A program made the position numbers and the translations under genes. Below, piece after piece: positions 1-5,568 of a DNA stretch of 5,568 nucleotides. The notes beneath the pieces are model-generated. The model did no database searches. It was not told the DNA's origin and saw only the letters and a program-made list of their open reading frames with translations. This stretch comes from JAMWZF01 sp041628615. GTDB lineage: Bacteria; Pseudomonadota; Alphaproteobacteria; Rhodobacterales; Rhodobacteraceae. The stretch is taken from contig JBFKOW010000199.1 of NCBI GenBank assembly GCA_041628615.1, forward strand, positions 1 through 5,568, in the 5' to 3' direction. The number at the start of each line of letters is the position of its first letter. Positions within the stretch are counted from its first letter, which is position 1.

Positions 1-1
1 C

Positions 2-1003
2 ATGCGGGCGGCGGACGAAACCTTCCTGGTCTTCGCGGGGATGCGGAACGAGGGTCCGTTCATCGTCGAATGGGTATCGTGGTACCGGATGCTGGGCTTC
101 GAGATCCTCGTCGCCACCAACGACTGCACCGACCGGTCGGCCGAGCTTCTCGACACCCTGGCCGGCCACGGCTGGCTGACCCATGTGACGCACGCGCCGC
201 CGCCGGGCACCCATCCCAAGCTGTCGGCCTACGCCGCCGGCCGCGCCCATCCCCGGACCGCCGCCGCCGACTGGGTGCTGGTCTGCGACGTGGACGAGTT
301 CCTCGTGCTGCACGCCGCCGACACGATCCGGGACTTCATCGGCGACGGCGAGCGGGATTTCCTCGGCATGGCCTTCTCGTGGCGCTGCTTCGGCACCGCG
401 GGCCGGTCGGTCTACGAGGACGGCCTCGTCCATCGCCAGTTCCGCCGCTGCGGCCCGCCGGGGATGACGCCCAACGGCCAGTTCAAGTCGATGTTCCGCC
501 GCCCCCGCGGCTTCGCCGCGTGGTCCGACCACACGCCGCTGCGGCTCAGGGGGACCTGGGGCGCGGGCGGCAACATCTGGGTCAATTCCGCCGGCCAGCA
601 CCTGCGCCGCTTCGACGACCGCGCCAACCACCCGATCCGCCATCTCTACCCGGCCGAGCGGACCCACGTGGCGGCGCAGATGAACCACTACATCCTGCGA
701 TCGCGGGAAAGCTTCGAGATGAAGCGCGGCACGCCCAGCGCCTCGGCCGGCAAGGACCGCTACACCGACCGGTTCCTGAAGGCCCATGACCGCAACGGCT
801 TCAAGGACACGACCGCGCTGCGCTTCGCCGCCCGGTTCGACCCGGTCCATGCCGCGGCGATGGCCCTGCCCGGGGTCGCCCGGCTGCATCACCTGTGCTG
901 CGCCGACTACGTCGCCCGGCTTTGCGCCCACCAGGGCCGCGACCCGGCGGAGGACCCGCGCTGGACCCGGCACATGGCGGCGGCGGAGGCGGCGGCGGGC
1001 TGA
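2..1003 (+). CDS. Glycosyltransferase family 2-like protein (Glyco_tranf_2_4 type), start uncertain
   Basis: Probable cytoplasmic glycosyltransferase; the donor and acceptor sugars cannot be told from sequence. The N-terminus (residues 7-54) has the GT-A opening typical of this group: a beta strand, then MRNEGPFIVEW, then a strand ending in TNDCTDRS, as in proteins that begin 'MRNEGPFILEWVAWH'. The metal/nucleotide-sugar motif is DVD at residues 96-98 in VLVCDVDEFL. Farther on, MNHYILRSRESFEMKRG (227-243) and the later R-Y-x-x-R-F and HDRNGFKD (262-269) segments match the usual C-terminal half. At 333 residues it is near family length, so the gene looks essentially whole. The first ATG is only one base from the window edge, so a longer start or a ribosome binding site cannot be checked. 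There is no signal peptide or membrane segment. The C-terminus ends in an Ala/Glu/Gly-rich tail encoded by GCG repeats. It converges on the sox operon with a 1-bp gap, so no functional link is implied. Fold call is firm; specificity is unknown. Confidence 0.85.
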   Translation: MRAADETFLVFAGMRNEGPFIVEWVSWYRMLGFEILVATNDCTDRSAELLDTLAGHGWLTHVTHAPPPGTHPKLSAYAAGRAHPRTAAADWVLVCDVDEFLVLHAADTIRDFIGDGERDFLGMAFSWRCFGTAGRSVYEDGLVHRQFRRCGPPGMTPNGQFKSMFRRPRGFAAWSDHTPLRLRGTWGAGGNIWVNSAGQHLRRFDDRANHPIRHLYPAERTHVAAQMNHYILRSRESFEMKRGTPSASAGKDRYTDRFLKAHDRNGFKDTTALRFAARFDPVHAAAMALPGVARLHHLCCADYVARLCAHQGRDPAEDPRWTRHMAAAEAAAG

Positions 1004-1017
1004 CCTAGTCCCGCCGC
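992..1017. terminator. Candidate bidirectional terminator hairpin across the convergent stop codons
   Basis: GCGGCGGG at 992-999 and CCCGCCGC at 1010-1017 form a perfect 8-bp, all G-C inverted repeat with a 10-base loop (1000-1009). The loop contains both stop codons: TGA of the glycosyltransferase (1001-1003) and TAG of soxG (read on the minus strand, 1005-1007). Because the genes are one base apart, any terminator must overlap coding sequence, and this hairpin is symmetric for both directions. Against the call, neither side has a U-rich tract, and the left arm lies in a GGC-repeat stretch, so chance pairing in GC-rich DNA is possible. Confidence 0.35.
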
Positions 1018-1526
1018 GACGTGCCGATCGCGCGGCCGAGGTCGTGGACCAGAGTTCCGGCCATCGACCGCATCACCATCAGCTCCAGCGTGTCGCCGTC
1101 GATCCGGGTGACCGATCCGGTCATGTGGCCGATCAGGGTCCGCGCCGTCGTGCCGGGGGCGAAGGCGGCGGGGCGCAGGTCGAGCGGCACCAGCCGGGCC
1201 AGCACCTCGGGCCCCGCCGGTCCGGCAACCCGCGCCACCGCCCAGCCGTCGGACTGGTCGACCAGCGCGAGGTCCCGTCCCGCCGGCGGCGGCGCGCCGG
1301 TGAGCAACGCCTGCCCCGGCGCCATCCAGATCAGCCGCTTGCCGCCCCGCTCCGCCGCCGAGACCCGGCCCGGGTCGGGAAACGGCAGCCCGGAGACCCG
1401 CGGCGCGCTGCCCCGCCGGACCATGACCAGCGTCATCGGCCCCGGATCGGCGGCGCTGACGGCGATCCCCGGCCCCGACAGTGGCAGCCGCCCGGCGAAG
1501 GGGTCGGTGGCGACGAGCCTAACCAC
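1005..1526 (-). CDS. soxG: Sarcosine oxidase gamma subunit family protein (SoxG)
   Basis: Gamma subunit of the heterotetrameric sarcosine oxidase/N-methylglutamate dehydrogenase family, a small GcvT-fold protein that packs with the alpha and beta subunits. The product is 173 residues, slightly short of the usual 180-200. Family signatures are WMAPGQALL (67-75), DQSDGWAVARVAGP (90-103) followed by VLARLVPLDLRP (108-119), TLIGHMTGSVTRIDGDTLELMV (130-151, shared conserved block), and the C-terminal RSMAGTLVHDL (153-163). I chose a GTG start at 1524-1526 because GGAGG lies 8 bases upstream and no better start keeps the conserved N-terminal region. The start overlaps the end of soxA by 8 bp, which suggests translational coupling. 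It is the last gene of the operon, with its TAG stop inside the candidate terminator loop. Family assignment is strong; the GTG start is likely but not proven. Confidence 0.9.
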   Translation of the reverse strand: MVRLVATDPFAGRLPLSGPGIAVSAADPGPMTLVMVRRGSAPRVSGLPFPDPGRVSAAERGGKRLIWMAPGQALLTGAPPPAGRDLALVDQSDGWAVARVAGPAGPEVLARLVPLDLRPAAFAPGTTARTLIGHMTGSVTRIDGDTLELMVMRSMAGTLVHDLGRAIGTSRRD

Positions 1527-4434
1527 GCATCCGCCCTCCCTCGGGGTCGAAGGCCACCGGCGGGACCACTTCGCACAGGGTCTCGACGCCGCGCATCCGG
1601 TCCACCAGCCGCACCACCTCGCCGATGCGCTCGGGCCCGCGCACGAGGAAGCCGAGGCCGAAGTCGTGGCCGAGGCTCGGCGCGAAGCAGGCCGAGGTGA
1701 CGTAGCCCTGGTCGGTGGTGCGGACCGCCGGCGCGTCGCGGCCGAAAAGATGCGCCCCGGCAAGGATCCGCCCGCCCGGCGCGACCGGGCGCAAACCCAC
1801 CAGCCGCTGCCTTTCCGGGTCGGTGAGGCCGGGGCGACCGGCGGCGGCGCGGCCGATGAAGTCCTTCTTGCGCGACAGCATCCCGGCCAGGCCGAGGTCG
1901 AAGGCGGTGGTGCGGCCGTGCAGTTCGGCATGGGTCAGAAAGCCCTTCTCGATCCGCAGCACGTTCAGCGCCTCCATCCCGTAGGGCCCGCCGCCGAGGC
2001 TTTCGGCTTGCGCCACCAGCAGCCGCCACAGGCTCGCCCCGTAGCGGGCCGGCACCGCCACCTCGTAGCCGCGTTCGCCCGAGAACGAGATCCGGAACAG
2101 CCGCCCCGCCACCCCGGCCACGGTCACCGCGCGGCAGGCCATGAAGCCGAGATCGGCCACCTCCTCGTCGATCACGGTGGCGAGCAGGTCGGCGGCGCGC
2201 GGGCCGGCGACGGCGAACTGCGCCCAGTGCTCGGTCACGCTGGCCAGCCGCACGTCCCGGTCCGGGCGCAGCACCTGCGCGACGTAGTCCAGATGCATCA
2301 TCACCTGCCCGGCGGCGGCGGTGGTGGTGGTCATAAGGTAATGGTTCTCGCCCAGCCGCGCGGCGGTGCCGTCGTCCATCACGTGGCCGTCCTCGCGCAG
2401 CATCAGCCCGTAGCGGACGCGGCCTTCGGGCAGGGTCGAGAAGGTGTTGGTGTAGACGAAGTCGAGGAAGGCGGCGGCGTCCCGGCCCTGGATGTCGATC
2501 TTGCCGAGGGTCGAGACATCGGTGACGCCGACCGCCGAGCGGACCATCGCCACCTCGCGGTCGCAGGCCTCGCGCCACGTGGCCTCGCCCGGGGCCGGGA
2601 AGTAGGCGGGCCGGTACCACAGCCCGGCCTCGATCATCGGCGCGCAGCGGGCCCGGCTGGCGGCGTCCGAGGTGGTCTCGCGCACCGGGGCGAAGCCGCG
2701 GCCCTCGGCCCCCGCCCCCATCGCCGCGATCGGCACCGGGGCGAAGGGTGGACGGAAGGTGGTGGTGCCGGTCTCGGCGATCGACCGGCCCGTCGCCTCG
2801 GCCAGCACCGCCAGCGCGGCCAGGTTCGACGACTTGCCCTGGTCGGTGGCCATGCCCTGGGTGGTGTAGCGCTTCATGTGCTCGACCGACCGGTAGTTCT
2901 CGCGCGCGGCCTGCTGGACGTCCTTCACCGTCACGTCGTTCTGGAAGTCGAGCCAGGCGCGGCCCTTGCCCGGCACGTGCCAGAGCGGCAGGTTGTCCGG
3001 CGCGCCGTCGTCGGCCTCGGGCACATCGGGGGCGGGGTGGTCGCGGCCGAGATCGGCCAGCGCCCGCACCGCCGCCGCCGCGCCGTCGCGCAGGCAGCCG
3101 GCGGTGTCGAAGGTGCCCGCCGCCGCGCCGGCCACGTCGAGCCCCGGCACCGCGCCCGCACGCGGCAGGAACATCTGCCGGTCCGCGTCCCAGACCGGGC
3201 GGGCGCCGAGATGGCAGGTCAGGTGCAGGCTGGGCGTCCAGCCGCCCGCCAGCGCCAGCGCCTCGGCGCGGACCTGCAACTCGCGGCCGCCGTGCCGCAC
3301 CGTGATCCCGGTCAGCCCCAGCCGCCCGCGCGTGTCCACCACCCGCCCGCCGCCGAAGAACGGCACGTTGAGATCGCAGGTCGCGCCGTCGCGGGCGTCG
3401 ATCAGGGCCGTCACCCGGACCCCGGCGTCGAGCAGGTCGCGCGCCGTTCGGTGGCCGTCGTCGCCGGTGCCGAACACGGCGACGGACCGGCCCGGCACCA
3501 CCCCGAAGCGGTGCAGGTAGCCGCGCACCGCGCCCGCCACCATGATCCCCGGCCGGTCGTTGTTGCGGAACGCGATGGGCCGCTCGATGGCCCCGGCGCT
3601 CAGGATCGCGCGGCGGGTCGCGATGCGCCAGAAGCAGTCCTGCACCCGGTCCTGCCCCGGCTCTCCCACCCGCTCCAGCGCGCCGTAGATGCCGCCGTCA
3701 TAGGCCCCGGTGACGCAGGTCCGCGGCATGACCCGGATATTGGGCAGCGCGGCGAGTTCGGCCGCGGCGGCGGCGGCCCAGCCGGCGGCGGGCGCGCCGC
3801 CGATCGCCTCGGCCTCGGACAGGCAGCGCCCGCCCGGCGTCTCGCCCTCGTCGGCGAGGATCACGTCGGCCCCGGCCCGGCCGGCGGTCAGCGCCGCCAT
3901 CAGCCCGGCGGGCCCCGCGCCGATCACCAACAGGTCGCAGAACGCGAAGGCCTTTTCCGAGCGGTCCGGGTCCGCCGCCCCCGACAGCGCGCCGAGCCCC
4001 GCGGCGCGGCGGATCAGCGGTTCGTAGACCGCCTCCCAGAACGCCCGCGGCCACATGAAGGTCTTGTAGTAGAAGCCCGCGCCGAGGACCGGCGACAGCA
4101 GGTCGTTCACCGCCATCAGGTCGCGGTCGAGCGACGGCCAGCGGTTCTGGCTGAGCGCCACGAGGCCGTCGAACACCAGCTGAACCGTGGCGCGGACGTT
4201 CGGCGTGGCCCGGTCCCCCGCCCCCACGGTCATCAGCGCGTTGGGCTCTTCCGGCCCGGCGGTCAGCGGGCCGCGCGGCCGGTGATACTTGAACGACCGG
4301 CCCATCAGCCGGACCCCGGCGCCAAGCAGCGCGGCGGCCAGCGTGTCGCCCGCCCGGCCCTCGTAGCGGCGGCCGTCGAAGGCGAAGGCGACCGGTTCCG
4401 CCCCGGCGTTGTGGCCGCGGCCGGCGAGCCTCAT
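1519..4434 (-). CDS. soxA: Sarcosine oxidase alpha subunit family protein (SoxA / MgdC-like)
   Basis: Large subunit, 971 residues, close to the usual ~1000. In the classical enzyme it binds NAD+ without turning it over, contributes to the FMN interface with SoxB, and transfers the formaldehyde released from sarcosine to tetrahydrofolate. Residues ~12-90 form the 2Fe-2S-ferredoxin-like domain, with SFKYHRPRG (47-55) and EEPNAL (62-67); it has no cysteines, so no cluster. A Rossmann motif IGAGPAG sits at 171-177. The family motif GAIERPIAFRNNDRPGIM is at 281-298, and a second nucleotide-fold glycine stretch FGTGDDG at 321-327. KRYTTQGMATDQGK (521-534) links to the GcvT-like folate domain (~600-960), which has the DD pair at 687-688, YLMTTTT (699-705), SGERGYEV (785-792) and GYVTSACFAPSLG (910-922). 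The start ATG at 4432-4434 overlaps the soxD stop as ATGA and has GGAGA 6 bases upstream. A longer open frame upstream is only an out-of-frame reading of soxD and soxB. No frameshift is seen. Whether the substrate is sarcosine or N-methylglutamate is unresolved. Confidence 0.95.
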   Translation of the reverse strand: MRLAGRGHNAGAEPVAFAFDGRRYEGRAGDTLAAALLGAGVRLMGRSFKYHRPRGPLTAGPEEPNALMTVGAGDRATPNVRATVQLVFDGLVALSQNRWPSLDRDLMAVNDLLSPVLGAGFYYKTFMWPRAFWEAVYEPLIRRAAGLGALSGAADPDRSEKAFAFCDLLVIGAGPAGLMAALTAGRAGADVILADEGETPGGRCLSEAEAIGGAPAAGWAAAAAAELAALPNIRVMPRTCVTGAYDGGIYGALERVGEPGQDRVQDCFWRIATRRAILSAGAIERPIAFRNNDRPGIMVAGAVRGYLHRFGVVPGRSVAVFGTGDDGHRTARDLLDAGVRVTALIDARDGATCDLNVPFFGGGRVVDTRGRLGLTGITVRHGGRELQVRAEALALAGGWTPSLHLTCHLGARPVWDADRQMFLPRAGAVPGLDVAGAAAGTFDTAGCLRDGAAAAVRALADLGRDHPAPDVPEADDGAPDNLPLWHVPGKGRAWLDFQNDVTVKDVQQAARENYRSVEHMKRYTTQGMATDQGKSSNLAALAVLAEATGRSIAETGTTTFRPPFAPVPIAAMGAGAEGRGFAPVRETTSDAASRARCAPMIEAGLWYRPAYFPAPGEATWREACDREVAMVRSAVGVTDVSTLGKIDIQGRDAAAFLDFVYTNTFSTLPEGRVRYGLMLREDGHVMDDGTAARLGENHYLMTTTTAAAGQVMMHLDYVAQVLRPDRDVRLASVTEHWAQFAVAGPRAADLLATVIDEEVADLGFMACRAVTVAGVAGRLFRISFSGERGYEVAVPARYGASLWRLLVAQAESLGGGPYGMEALNVLRIEKGFLTHAELHGRTTAFDLGLAGMLSRKKDFIGRAAAGRPGLTDPERQRLVGLRPVAPGGRILAGAHLFGRDAPAVRTTDQGYVTSACFAPSLGHDFGLGFLVRGPERIGEVVRLVDRMRGVETLCEVVPPVAFDPEGGRMRG
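1535..1539 (-). promoter_or_regulatory. Ribosome binding site of soxG
   Basis: GGAGG on the minus strand, inside the final codons of soxA, 8 bases before the GTG at 1524-1526. It decides the otherwise ambiguous non-ATG start of soxG. The ATG at 1528-1530 is in the soxA frame and is the soxA penultimate-region Met codon, not a soxG start. Confidence 0.6.
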
Positions 4435-4682
4435 GCCCGGTCTCCGGCCGGAACCGCGCCGTGCACCGCGTGGCTTACCGTGTCGCGGGTCACCACGAGC
4501 CAGCTGCCGCAGGGGCCGTGATACCACAGTTCCTCGGACCGCCCCGCCGGGTTGTCGCGCAGGTGGATGAAATCGTCCCAGGCCTCCGACCAGTCGCCCT
4601 CGGGCCGGTCGGTCAGGGCGGCGCCCCGGCAGGTGAACTCGCGCAGGTCGCGCAGGCCGCAATGGGGACAGGGCAGGCGCAT
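4431..4682 (-). CDS. soxD: Sarcosine oxidase delta subunit family protein (SoxD), zinc-binding
   Basis: Small delta subunit of 83 residues, in the expected range of about 80-100. In the solved heterotetrameric enzyme this subunit holds a structural zinc through two N-terminal cysteines plus a His and a Cys late in the chain. Here CPHCG gives Cys5 and Cys8, and WYHGPCGSW gives His55 and Cys58, followed by the family motif LVVTRDTVSH (62-71). The spacing of the second pair is H-x2-C, where the classical protein as I recall it has H-x3-C. Cys18 (REFTC) is an extra cysteine in a position that is usually aromatic. The middle section, WSEAWDDFIHLRDNPAGRSEELW in outline (31-53), fits the family (W-x-x-Y/F-x-x-x-R-x-N-x-x-G). 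The gene starts 24 bp after soxB and overlaps soxA by 4 bp (ATGA). A weak GGGGCGG lies upstream of the ATG. Confidence 0.92.
   Translation of the reverse strand: MRLPCPHCGLRDLREFTCRGAALTDRPEGDWSEAWDDFIHLRDNPAGRSEELWYHGPCGSWLVVTRDTVSHAVHGAVPAGDRA
4441..4445 (-). promoter_or_regulatory. Ribosome binding site of soxA
   Basis: GGAGA on the minus strand, within the last codons of soxD and 6 bases before the soxA ATG at 4432-4434. Together with the ATGA stop/start overlap it supports this start and coupled translation of soxD and soxA, which are needed in equal amounts. Confidence 0.55.
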
Positions 4683-4706
4683 CAGCGGACCGCCCCGGCG
4701 CGCGGC

Positions 4707-5568
4707 TCAGTGCAGGTTGTGCTGGGCACCGGTCCCCTCCTCGTCCATCAGCCCCCGCCCGGTGGCGAAGCGGTCCAGCCGGAAGCGCGCCGCGGGCGCG
4801 TGCGGCCGCCCGGTGGCGATCAGGTGGGCGAAGCTGAACCCCGAGCCGGGCACCGCCTTGAACCCGCCGTAGCACCAGCCGCAGTTGAGATAGAGACCGT
4901 CGACCGGGGTGCGGTCGATGATCGGCGACCCGTCCGGCGACATGTCCATGATCCCGCCCCAGGACCGCAGCACCCGCGCCTTGCGGATCGTCGGCATCAG
5001 GGTGCAGGCGGCCTCCATCACGTGCTCGGCCATCGGCAGGTTCCCCCGCGCGGCATAGGACGGGTAGAAGTCGAGATCGCCGCCGAAGACCAGGCCGCCC
5101 TTGTCGGACTGGCTGATGTAGAAGTGGCCCATGCCGAAGGTGACGACGTGGTCGAGGCAGGGCTTGAGCCCCTCGGTGACGAAGGCCTGCAGGACGTGGC
5201 TCTCGATCGGCAGGCGCATCCCGGCCAGCGCCGCAACCTGCCCCGACCGGCCCGCGACCACGATGCCGACCTTGCCGGCCCGGATCGCGCCGCGGGTGGT
5301 CTGCACCCCGCTGACCTTGCCGTTCGCGATGTCGATGCCGGTGACCTCGCAGTTCTGGATCAGGTCGATGCCGCGCCGGTCCGCGCCGCGGGCATAGCCC
5401 CAGGCCACGGCGTCGTGCCGGGCGGTACCGCCGCGCGGGTGGTAGAGACCGCCGTAGATCGGGAACCGGCCGTTGTCGTGATCGAGGAAGGGGAGCCGTT
5501 CGCGGATCTGGGCGCGGTCGAGCAGGATCGCGTCGTCGCCCTGCGCCGCCATCGCGTTGCCGCGCCGC
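4707..5568 (-). CDS. soxB: Sarcosine oxidase beta subunit family protein (SoxB / MgdA-like), 5' end outside window
   Basis: Catalytic flavoprotein subunit that oxidises the N-methyl amino acid at a non-covalent FAD and passes electrons to an FMN attached to a histidine. Only about the last 286 residues are here, of roughly 415; the N-terminal FAD-binding Rossmann motif lies beyond the window. The reading frame runs open to the edge (RRGNA before the Met at 5550-5552), matching the family's internal sequence, so that Met is not the start. The block GGTARHDAVAWGYARGAD contains the His (codon 5415-5417) that I equate with the FMN-linked histidine of the Corynebacterium and Stenotrophomonas enzymes. 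NCEVTGI, QSDKGGLVFGGDLD, SWGGIMDMSPDGSPIID and CGWCYGGFKAVPGSG follow; the Lys in GGFKAV (codon 4857-4859) corresponds by analogy to the substrate-carboxylate lysine of monomeric sarcosine oxidase. The C-terminus GLMDEEGTGAQHNLH is typical of the family. It is first of the four visible sox genes; the operon promoter must lie outside. Confidence 0.95.
   Translation of the reverse strand, partial: RRGNAMAAQGDDAILLDRAQIRERLPFLDHDNGRFPIYGGLYHPRGGTARHDAVAWGYARGADRRGIDLIQNCEVTGIDIANGKVSGVQTTRGAIRAGKVGIVVAGRSGQVAALAGMRLPIESHVLQAFVTEGLKPCLDHVVTFGMGHFYISQSDKGGLVFGGDLDFYPSYAARGNLPMAEHVMEAACTLMPTIRKARVLRSWGGIMDMSPDGSPIIDRTPVDGLYLNCGWCYGGFKAVPGSGFSFAHLIATGRPHAPAARFRLDRFATGRGLMDEEGTGAQHNLH

Noticed and set aside
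70..789. Second open frame overlapping the glycosyltransferase on the same strand.
   Set aside because: Its product is Arg/Pro/His-rich with no domain signal, while the glycosyltransferase frame has clear family motifs along its whole length.
1527..1931. Upstream extension of the soxG frame inside soxA.
   Set aside because: The upstream translation is Arg/Ser/Ala-rich and unlike SoxG, while the overlapping soxA folate domain is conserved in the other frame.
2311..2334. A GCG/GGT triplet run that looks like a microsatellite.
   Set aside because: It encodes the Thr-Thr-Thr-Thr-Ala-Ala-Ala stretch of the soxA folate domain, and the Thr run is a conserved part of that family (YLMTTTT), so codon choice explains it.
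3741..3800. An alanine-rich GCC-repeat stretch in soxA (residues about 213-231).
   Set aside because: Low-complexity Ala helix in a GC-rich genome; the frame is intact and flanking motifs are normal, so there is no sign of expansion or a broken gene.
4035..4434. Possible iron-sulfur cluster in the ferredoxin-like N-terminal domain of SoxA.
   Set aside because: There is no cysteine before residue 166, and the family is known to use this fold without a cluster.
1021..4521. A 1166-codon open frame on the plus strand, opposite soxG, soxA and soxD.
   Set aside because: It is the antisense shadow of strongly conserved genes in GC-rich DNA, where stop codons are rare. Its translation is His/Arg/Gly/Pro-rich without recognisable domains, and it spans three real genes.
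4435..4875. Upstream extension of the soxA frame past its ATG, through soxD and into soxB.
   Set aside because: It runs out of frame over two well-supported genes. The ATG at 4432-4434 has a ribosome binding site, an ATGA overlap, and gives the expected alpha-subunit N-terminus.

Overview
This window is very GC-rich, with third codon positions almost all G or C, and it is densely coding. The gene content and protein style fit a high-GC alphaproteobacterium, most plausibly of the Rhodobacterales/Rhodobacteraceae type. That placement is inferred from general resemblance, not from a search.

Left part (2-1003, plus strand): one family-2-like glycosyltransferase with a DVD metal/nucleotide-sugar motif. 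It begins at the window edge, so its true start and its promoter cannot be judged.

Right part (1005-5568, minus strand): a four-gene operon read right to left as soxB (5' end cut off by the window edge), soxD, soxA and soxG. These are the beta, delta, alpha and gamma subunits of a heterotetrameric sarcosine oxidase-type enzyme. The genes are tightly packed: a 24-bp gap between B and D, a 4-bp ATGA overlap between D and A, and an 8-bp overlap between A and G. SoxB carries FAD, the covalent FMN and the amine-oxidising site. SoxA has an NAD-type Rossmann domain and a C-terminal GcvT-like folate domain that captures the formaldehyde unit. SoxD is a small zinc protein, and SoxG is a GcvT-like partner needed for assembly. 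In the classical enzyme they turn sarcosine, tetrahydrofolate and oxygen into glycine, 5,10-methylene-tetrahydrofolate and hydrogen peroxide. N-methylglutamate dehydrogenase (MgdABCD) uses homologous subunits in the same gene order, so the substrate cannot be fixed from this window.

The glycosyltransferase and the sox operon converge with one base between their stop codons. A GC-only 8-bp inverted repeat brackets both stops and may act as a shared terminator. I saw no tRNA, rRNA, CRISPR array, mobile element or gene-free stretch above 25 bp. I found no convincing new biological system; the window reads as an ordinary metabolic operon next to an unrelated glycosyltransferase.
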